Of a DNA stretch of 18,583 bases, positions 13,560 through 18,583 are shown in pieces. Source of the DNA: an uncultured bacterium (lineage in GTDB: Bacteria; Bacillota; Clostridia; Peptostreptococcales; Anaerovoracaceae); the NCBI GenBank assembly GCA_905214195.1, contig CAJMLH010000042.1:1-18583 (forward strand). Reading direction: 5' to 3'. Position numbers and translations under genes: made by a program. Position 1 is the stretch's first letter, and every line of letters begins with the position of its first letter. The notes under the pieces were generated by a model that was not told the DNA's origin, ran no database searches, and saw only the letters and a program-made list of their open reading frames with translations.

Positions 13560-15305
13560 ATGGCGAAAGAAAAACTCAATTGGGAAGATGAGCAGGTCAG
13601 ACATGATTACAGACATACGGCCTCTCATATAATGGCACAGGCGATTAAGCGCCTTTGGCCGGATACAAAACTTGCTATAGGACCTGCTATAGATAATGGA
13701 TTTTATTATGACTTTGACTCCGAACATAAATTCGGCGAAGAAGATTTCATGAAAATCCAGAAAGAAATGAAAAAAATAATTCAGGCCAACTATCCACTTG
13801 AAAGATTTGAACTTCCAAGAGAAGAGGCCATAAAATACATGGAAGAAAAGGATGAACCGTACAAGGTTGAGCTTATCAGAGACTTGCCGGAGGACGCAGC
13901 CATTTCATTCTATAAGCAAGGAGATTTTGTGGATTTGTGTGCCGGACCTCATATGGAGTCTACAGGCAAAATCAAAGCCATAAAAATCATGAGTGTTGCA
14001 GGCGCATATTGGAGAGGCGATTCAAACAGACAGATGCTTCAGAGAATATATGCTACTGCATTCCCTACTCAGGAACAGTTGGATGAATATATTACCAAGA
14101 TGGAAGAAGCTAAAAAGCGTGACCACCGAAAGATAGGCAAAGAGATGGATCTCTTTATGCTTACTGAGGAAGGTCCGGGATTTCCGTTTTTCCTGCCAAA
14201 GGGCATGATTATAAGAAATGAACTTGAGTCTTTCTGGCGAAGCGAACATGTAAAGAGGGGATATGAAGAGATAAAAACACCTTTGATTCTCAATGAACAG
14301 CTTTGGAGAACATCGGGTCACTGGGATCATTACAAGGATAATATGTATTTTACAAAGATAGATGATGAGGATTATGCCATCAAGCCTATGAACTGTCCCG
14401 GCTCCATGCTTGTATACAAGAGAAAAATGTGGTCATACAGAGACTTTCCTATACGCTGCGGTGAACTTGGTCAAGTTCACAGACATGAGCTTTCGGGAGC
14501 GCTCCACGGATTGATGAGAGTAAGAACTTTTACACAGGATGATGCACATATATTTATGCTTCCTGAGCAAGTAAACGAAGAAATAAAAAATGTTGCAAAA
14601 TTCTGTGATGATGTTTACAAAATGTTCGGCTTTGAGTATCATGTAGAGCTTTCCACAAGACCGGAAGATTCCATGGGAACCGATGAAGAGTGGGAAATGG
14701 CGGAAAATGCTCTCAGAAACGCAATCGAAGAAATGGGTGTTCCGTTTGTTATCAATGAAGGAGACGGAGCGTTCTACGGTCCTAAGCTAGACTTCCATTT
14801 GAAAGATTCCATAGGAAGAACATGGCAATGCGGTACTATTCAGCTTGATTTGCAGATGCCTCAGAGATTTGATTTGACTTATATAGGCTCCGATGGAGAA
14901 AAGCACAGACCTATAATGATACACAGAGTTATCTTTGGTTCAATCGAAAGATTTATAGGAATTTTGATAGAACACTGTGCCGGCAAGTTCCCGCTATGGC
15001 TTGCACCTGTACAGGTAAGACTGATGACGGTTACAGAGAAGTTCTCAGGATATGCAGAAGAACTTAAGAACCGCCTTGCAGAGGCCGGAATTAGAGTCGA
15101 ACTTGATATAAGAAACGAAAAGATAGGATATAAACTGAGAGAGGCAAGAAATGCTCGTGTGAACTACATGTGCGTAATAGGTGAAAGAGAAGAAGCTTCC
15201 GGAACCGTTTCGGTTCGCTCAGGAAAAGAGGGCGAACTGGGAGAAATTTCTGTAGAAGATTTCATCGAAAAACTCAGCGAAGAAATAAGAGAAAAAAGAA
15301 TGTAA
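13560..15305 (+). CDS. thrS: Threonyl-tRNA synthetase, short form lacking the TGS domain
   Basis: Product of 581 residues, a class II synthetase that charges tRNA-Thr in the cytoplasm. ATG at 13560 is chosen because AAGGTG (13548-13553) lies 6 nt upstream; a GTG at 13551 would fall inside that site. The editing domain begins almost at once: RHTASH (18-23) with the HxxxH pair His19/His23, and DLCAGPH (125-131) with Cys127 and His131. The catalytic core has candidate zinc ligands Cys279 (MNCPG), His330 (DDAHIF) and His455 (MIHRV), spaced as in E. coli (334/385/511). RHELSGALHGLMRVR (308-322) is motif 2. The anticodon-binding domain starts near 480 (LAPVQVRLMTV). The usual N-terminal TGS domain of about 60 residues is absent; all catalytic and editing residues remain, so it should be active. 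Confidence 0.95.
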   Translation: MAKEKLNWEDEQVRHDYRHTASHIMAQAIKRLWPDTKLAIGPAIDNGFYYDFDSEHKFGEEDFMKIQKEMKKIIQANYPLERFELPREEAIKYMEEKDEPYKVELIRDLPEDAAISFYKQGDFVDLCAGPHMESTGKIKAIKIMSVAGAYWRGDSNRQMLQRIYATAFPTQEQLDEYITKMEEAKKRDHRKIGKEMDLFMLTEEGPGFPFFLPKGMIIRNELESFWRSEHVKRGYEEIKTPLILNEQLWRTSGHWDHYKDNMYFTKIDDEDYAIKPMNCPGSMLVYKRKMWSYRDFPIRCGELGQVHRHELSGALHGLMRVRTFTQDDAHIFMLPEQVNEEIKNVAKFCDDVYKMFGFEYHVELSTRPEDSMGTDEEWEMAENALRNAIEEMGVPFVINEGDGAFYGPKLDFHLKDSIGRTWQCGTIQLDLQMPQRFDLTYIGSDGEKHRPIMIHRVIFGSIERFIGILIEHCAGKFPLWLAPVQVRLMTVTEKFSGYAEELKNRLAEAGIRVELDIRNEKIGYKLREARNARVNYMCVIGEREEASGTVSVRSGKEGELGEISVEDFIEKLSEEIREKRM

Positions 15306-15347
15306 TTTACTTATAAGCTAAACTATAAACATAGAGTACAATAGTCA

Positions 15348-15362
15348 GCACATATCGGTTTT
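15348..15362. repeat. Left copy of a 15-nt inverted repeat flanking the first AGCS gene
   Basis: GCACATATCGGTTTT here is the reverse complement of AAAACTGATATGTGC at 16838-16852 except for one position, which would be a G-U pair in RNA. The copies lie 18 nt before the start and 60 nt after the stop of the first AGCS gene. Confidence 0.4.
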
Positions 15363-15380
15363 GTAGAAAAGAATAATACT

Positions 15381-16778
15381 ATGTTTATTTTAGAAGCAAT
15401 TGCCGCATTTGGTAACTGGTTTTGGGGTTTACCAATCCTGTTCCTTATCGTAGGCGGCGGTATTTACATCACAATCCGTTTGGGATTTATACAGTTCAGA
15501 AAGTTTGGATATATATGTTCACAGACTTTCGGTAAGATGTTTGCCAAGACAGGCGAAGGGGAAGTGTCACCTTTCTCCGCAGCTTGCTCAGCACTTGCAT
15601 CATCAATCGGAGCTTCCAACATCGTAGGTGTGCCTGCGGCAGTAGTAATGGGAGGCCCCGGAGCGATATTCTGGATTTGGCTCATAGCTCTTATTGGATG
15701 CGCAAGCAAATATTGCGAAATCGCATTGGCTATCAAATACAGAGAAAAGAATGCAGATGGTGAATGGGTAGGAGGCGCAGCTTACTACTTAAGAGCTTTA
15801 GGCGGAAAAATAGGTAAATTCTTAGGCGGATTTTATGCAATCGGTCTTATGATCGAACTTATCCCGTCACTTTGTACTCAGGCACTTTCTGCAACCTCAC
15901 AGTTTGTAATAATGGGCATTGATCAGAAAGTTTCCGGAATTATCATGGCTGTAGCAGTTGTATTGGTAATTGCAGGAGGATTCTCAAGAGTAACCAAGGT
16001 TATGGATCTTCTTGTACCTATAATGGCTATTCTTTATATGGCAGGAGCATTTGTAATCATATTCATGAATGCAAGCCAGATTCTTCCAGCACTGGGAAGC
16101 ATCTTCGTATATGCGTTCACACCGCATGCAGCAGTAGGCGGATTCGCAGGTTCAACAATAGCACTTGCATTAAGATGGGGAGCTGCAAGAGGAGTATATT
16201 CCAATGAAGCAGGTTTCGGTACTGCTCCTACAGCACACGCTTCCGCTACAGTTGACCACCCTATCAGACAGGCTTGCTGGGGTGTATTCGAAGTAACAGT
16301 TGACACTCTGATTGTATGTACAGTTACAGCTCTGATGGTATTGACTACAGGAATGTGGACTACAACAGAATATGACTCCGGAGCAATCGCTCAGGCTGCA
16401 TTCCACAATGCATTCGGAACATTCGGAGACTACTTCATAGCTATTTGTGTATTCCTGTTCGTATTCTCTACAATTGTTGTATCAGCGTTCTATGGCTGGA
16501 GACAGGCAGAGTTTATGTTTGGAGTTAAGTTCTCCAAGGTTTGGAGATATGTATATCCGGTAACTATGGCATTGGCAACATCAGGTATTGACCTGACAAT
16601 GATGTACATGATTACAGACGGATTCTTGGCAGCAATCATGACACCAAACATGATTGGTCTTATTATCATGGTTCCGCAGGTTGCAGCTCTTCAGAAAGAG
16701 TACTTCAACACTCCGGGCAAATACTATCTTGCTGACAAAGAAGCAAAAAAAGCTAAAAAGGCTGCAAAAACAGCTTAG
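15381..16778 (+). CDS. Sodium:alanine/glycine symporter, AGCS family (copy 1)
   Basis: Product of 465 residues with about 10-11 membrane helices, AGCS family (PF01235, TC 2.A.25). It should import a small neutral amino acid, typically alanine or glycine, with Na+. The family signature is present as SIGASNIVGVPAAVVMGGPGAIFWIW (74-99, given here only as its key elements GASNIVGVP and GGPGAIFW), followed by SKYCEIALAIKYREKN, GGAAYYLRALGG and ARGVYSNEAGFGTAPTAHA. The C-terminus is lysine-rich (KEAKKAKKAAK). The start is fixed by alignment with copy 2. AGAAAAGAATAATACT before the ATG has a weak Shine-Dalgarno. No terminator separates it from thrS 75 nt upstream, so read-through from thrS is likely; a strong terminator follows. 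True substrate is unproven. Confidence 0.92.
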   Translation: MFILEAIAAFGNWFWGLPILFLIVGGGIYITIRLGFIQFRKFGYICSQTFGKMFAKTGEGEVSPFSAACSALASSIGASNIVGVPAAVVMGGPGAIFWIWLIALIGCASKYCEIALAIKYREKNADGEWVGGAAYYLRALGGKIGKFLGGFYAIGLMIELIPSLCTQALSATSQFVIMGIDQKVSGIIMAVAVVLVIAGGFSRVTKVMDLLVPIMAILYMAGAFVIIFMNASQILPALGSIFVYAFTPHAAVGGFAGSTIALALRWGAARGVYSNEAGFGTAPTAHASATVDHPIRQACWGVFEVTVDTLIVCTVTALMVLTTGMWTTTEYDSGAIAQAAFHNAFGTFGDYFIAICVFLFVFSTIVVSAFYGWRQAEFMFGVKFSKVWRYVYPVTMALATSGIDLTMMYMITDGFLAAIMTPNMIGLIIMVPQVAALQKEYFNTPGKYYLADKEAKKAKKAAKTA

Positions 16779-16837
16779 TTTATAAAAATATTTACATGCA
16801 TAATATTAAAGACTACATTAAGATGACATGAAATAAA

Positions 16838-16852
16838 AAAACTGATATGTGC
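16838..16852. repeat. Right copy of the 15-nt inverted repeat
   Basis: AAAACTGATATGTGC pairs with 15348-15362 (14 Watson-Crick matches plus one G-U). It sits just before the terminator of the first AGCS gene. Confidence 0.4.
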
Positions 16853-16858
16853 ATACCG

Positions 16859-16897
16859 GAGCCCCTTATCTTAGGATAAGGGGCTCATTTTTTATTT
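16859..16897 (+). terminator. Strong intrinsic terminator after AGCS copy 1
   Basis: GAGCCCCTTATC (16859-16870) pairs perfectly with GATAAGGGGCTC (16875-16886) across a TTAG loop, then ATTTTTTATTTT. This is the strongest terminator in the window and ends the thrS-AGCS transcript. Confidence 0.92.
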
Positions 16898-16916
16898 TGG
16901 GAAAAAGAAATTGCAG

Positions 16917-16966
16917 CATATGAGGTATATCATATGTGGTTTCCATATCGAGTCGGACTATGGAAA
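16917..16966. repeat. Two adjacent perfect inverted repeats upstream of AGCS copy 2
   Basis: CATATGA-GGTATA-TCATATG (16917-16936) is a 7-bp inverted repeat with a 6-nt spacer. TTTCCATA (16940-16947) and TATGGAAA (16959-16966) form an 8-bp inverted repeat with an 11-nt spacer. Neither has a T tail. They could be binding sites for a dimeric regulator. Confidence 0.4.
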
Positions 16967-17023
16967 TTATAAATATTAACACAAATTTAACGAAAACAGT
17001 TATTTTCTTAACAGTTTTAGTTA

Positions 17024-17052
17024 TTTTTTAACTGCGTATACAGGAATATAAT
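17024..17052 (+). promoter_or_regulatory. Candidate promoter of AGCS copy 2
   Basis: A perfect TATAAT (17047-17052) lies 52 nt before the ATG. The -35 region 17 bp upstream is a T run (TTTTTT, 17024-17029), far from consensus, suggesting dependence on an activator or on the AT-rich repeats that overlap it. Confidence 0.4.
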
Positions 17053-17104
17053 ATAGATGCATATTAAATATGGCGGAATTGTTATTCAAGAAAGGAATAA
17101 TACT

Positions 17105-18496
17105 ATGTTTATTTTAGAAGCAATTGCCAAGTTTGGTAACTGGTTTTGGGGATTACCAATCCTGTTCCTGATAGTTGGCGGTGGACTGTATATTTCAGTT
17201 CGTTTAGGATTCATACAATTTAGAAAGTTTGGATACATATGCTCACAGACTTTCGGCAAGATGTTCTCTAAGGCAGGCGAGGGTGAAGTTTCGCCGTTCT
17301 CGGCAGCCTGTGCGGCACTTGCATCATCAATAGGAGCCTCCAATATCGTAGGTGTACCTGCGGCAGTAGTAATGGGAGGTCCCGGAGCCGTATTTTGGAT
17401 TTGGCTGATAGCTCTTATCGGATGCGGAACCAAATATTGCGAAATTGCACTTGCAATTAAGTACAGAGAAAAGAATGAAGCCGGTGAATGGGTAGGAGGC
17501 GCAGCTTACTACTTAAGAGCATTAGGCGGCAAGATAGGAAAATTCCTTGGAGCATGGTACGCAATCGGTCTTATGATTGAGCTTATCCCATCACTTTGTA
17601 CTCAGGCAATGTCTGCGACAGAACAGTTTAAGATAATGGGTGTAAGCCCGACCATATCCGGAGTTGTAATCGCAGTTTTAGTAGCGCTCATCATAGCGGG
17701 CGGCGTAGAAAGAGTAACTAAGGTTACGGATATCATGGTACCTGTAATGGCAGTTCTTTACATTGTAGGTGCGATGGTAATCATATTTATGAATGCAAGT
17801 CAGATTCTTCCTGCACTGGGAAGCGTATTCGTATATGCATTCACACCACATGCAGCAGTAGGAGGATTTGCAGGCTCGACAATAGCTCTTGCTCTTAGAT
17901 GGGGAGCCGCTCGAGGAGTATACTCCAACGAAGCAGGCTTTGGTACTGCCCCTACAGCACACGCTACAGCTTCAGTTGATCACCCTATCAGACAGGCTTG
18001 CTGGGGTGTATTTGAAGTAACTGTTGATACGCTTATCGTATGTACAGTAACAGCCCTCTTGACACTGACCACAGGAATGTGGACTACAACAGAATATGAC
18101 ACGGGAGCTATTGCTCAGGCTGCATTCCACAATGCATTCGGAACATTCGGAGATTACTTCGTAGCTATTTCCGTATTCCTGTTCGTATTCTCAACACTCG
18201 TTGCTTGCTGTATGTATGGATGGAAACAGGCAGAATATTTATTCGGAATTAAATTCGCTAAGATTTGGAGATTCGTATATCCTCTGTTCATGGCAATAGC
18301 AACATCAGGTATAGACCTTGCTATGATGTACATGATTACAGACGGATTCTTGGCAGCAATCATGACTCCGAACATGATAGGTCTTATCATCATGGTTCCG
18401 CAGGTTGCAGCGCTCCAGAAAGAGTACTTCAATACTCCGGGCAAATATTATTTGGCTGATAAGGAAGCTAAGTTAGCTAAAAAAGCTGCAAAATAA
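17105..18496 (+). CDS. Sodium:alanine/glycine symporter, AGCS family (copy 2)
   Basis: Product of 463 residues, about 86% identical to copy 1 by hand alignment, with the same AGCS signatures (GASNIVGVP, GGPGAVFW, TKYCEIALAIKYREKN, ARGVYSNEAGFGTAPTAHA) and lysine-rich tail. ATG at 17105 is chosen over one at 17057 because AAAGGA (17091-17096) lies 8 nt upstream and the protein then aligns with copy 1 from residue 1. Differences cluster in particular helices: about 183-225 (SATEQFKIMGVSPTISG and after) and about 360-400 (ACCMYGWKQAEYLFG), while the signature and cation/substrate regions are almost unchanged. It should import a small neutral amino acid with Na+, perhaps with different affinity or timing. 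It is transcribed separately from copy 1. No terminator is visible in the remaining 87 nt. Confidence 0.92.
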   Translation: MFILEAIAKFGNWFWGLPILFLIVGGGLYISVRLGFIQFRKFGYICSQTFGKMFSKAGEGEVSPFSAACAALASSIGASNIVGVPAAVVMGGPGAVFWIWLIALIGCGTKYCEIALAIKYREKNEAGEWVGGAAYYLRALGGKIGKFLGAWYAIGLMIELIPSLCTQAMSATEQFKIMGVSPTISGVVIAVLVALIIAGGVERVTKVTDIMVPVMAVLYIVGAMVIIFMNASQILPALGSVFVYAFTPHAAVGGFAGSTIALALRWGAARGVYSNEAGFGTAPTAHATASVDHPIRQACWGVFEVTVDTLIVCTVTALLTLTTGMWTTTEYDTGAIAQAAFHNAFGTFGDYFVAISVFLFVFSTLVACCMYGWKQAEYLFGIKFAKIWRFVYPLFMAIATSGIDLAMMYMITDGFLAAIMTPNMIGLIIMVPQVAALQKEYFNTPGKYYLADKEAKLAKKAAK

Positions 18497-18548
18497 TTAT
18501 TGAAATTTGAAAAAGCGCATAAAGGCATCATTGATTTTCCGCAAGATA

Positions 18549-18577
18549 TTTACTGCTCAAATGTAGTATTATATAAA
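18549..18577 (+). promoter_or_regulatory. Possible promoter for a gene right of the window
   Basis: TTTACT (18549-18554), a 17-bp spacer and TATAAA (18572-18577). The region is AT-rich and no downstream gene is visible, so this is weak. Confidence 0.2.
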
Positions 18578-18583
18578 TTTAAT

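Larger units (their letters stand above)
16779..17104. other. Regulatory spacer between the two AGCS genes
   Basis: No gene is seen in this 326-bp stretch. It holds the right inverted repeat, the terminator, two perfect palindromes (16917-16936 and 16940-16966), two direct repeats AGTTATTTTCTTAAC / AGTTATTTTTTAAC starting 21 bp apart (16998 and 17019), a candidate -10 and the ribosome binding site of copy 2. Confidence 0.7.

Noticed and set aside
17057..17104. Upstream ATG for AGCS copy 2
   Set aside because: Lies only 4 nt after the candidate -10, has no Shine-Dalgarno, and adds 16 residues not present in copy 1.

Overview
The window reads as a chromosomal segment of an AT-rich, low-GC Gram-positive anaerobe, most likely a Clostridia-class member. 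The evidence is a protein with three CWB2 (cell wall binding repeat 2) domains, strong AAGGAG-type ribosome binding sites, T-tailed intrinsic terminators, consensus sigma-A-like promoters, and a DUF4037/DUF4125 gene pair of the kind I associate with Clostridia. I cannot name the species.

Region 1 (1-80) carries two consecutive terminators for a gene left of the window. Region 2 (187-1932) is a monocistronic gene for a secreted protein with three Ig-like domains and a C-terminal CWB2 anchor; it has its own promoter and terminator. Region 3 (2184-10812) is a tight seven-gene plus-strand operon behind a near-consensus promoter. It encodes a Wzx-type flippase, a CDP-alditol phosphotransferase, an O-antigen ligase/polymerase-like membrane protein, TarI-like and TarJ-like CDP-ribitol synthesis enzymes, a tandem GT2 glycosyltransferase with a degenerate second half, and a second CDP-alditol phosphotransferase. 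Together these suggest a Wzx/Wzy-type, alditol-phosphate-containing surface polymer, closer in logic to pneumococcal teichoic acid or C. difficile PSII than to ABC-exported wall teichoic acid. CWB2 modules bind such an anionic polymer (PSII) in C. difficile, so regions 2 and 3 may be anchor and ligand.

Region 4 (13183 down to 10822, minus strand) is a three-gene operon: a protein with five 42-residue TPRs, a DUF4037 protein with a nucleotidyltransferase-like GS...SRDHD motif, and a DUF4125 protein. I know of no established function for this trio. It has an extended -10 promoter, a palindrome just after the predicted start of transcription, and a minus-strand terminator overlapping its last codons. 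It converges on the polymer operon.

Region 5 (13560-16778) starts with a consensus promoter and a foldable leader of about 115 nt lacking the T-box consensus. It holds thrS, encoding a short threonyl-tRNA synthetase without the N-terminal TGS domain, then a sodium:alanine/glycine symporter (AGCS) gene, then a strong terminator. Region 6 (17105-18496) is a second, roughly 86% identical AGCS symporter with its own palindrome- and repeat-rich upstream region. A CodY-like box with one mismatch to consensus lies between the divergent TPR and thrS promoters. No tRNA, rRNA, CRISPR array, insertion sequence or phage gene was seen.
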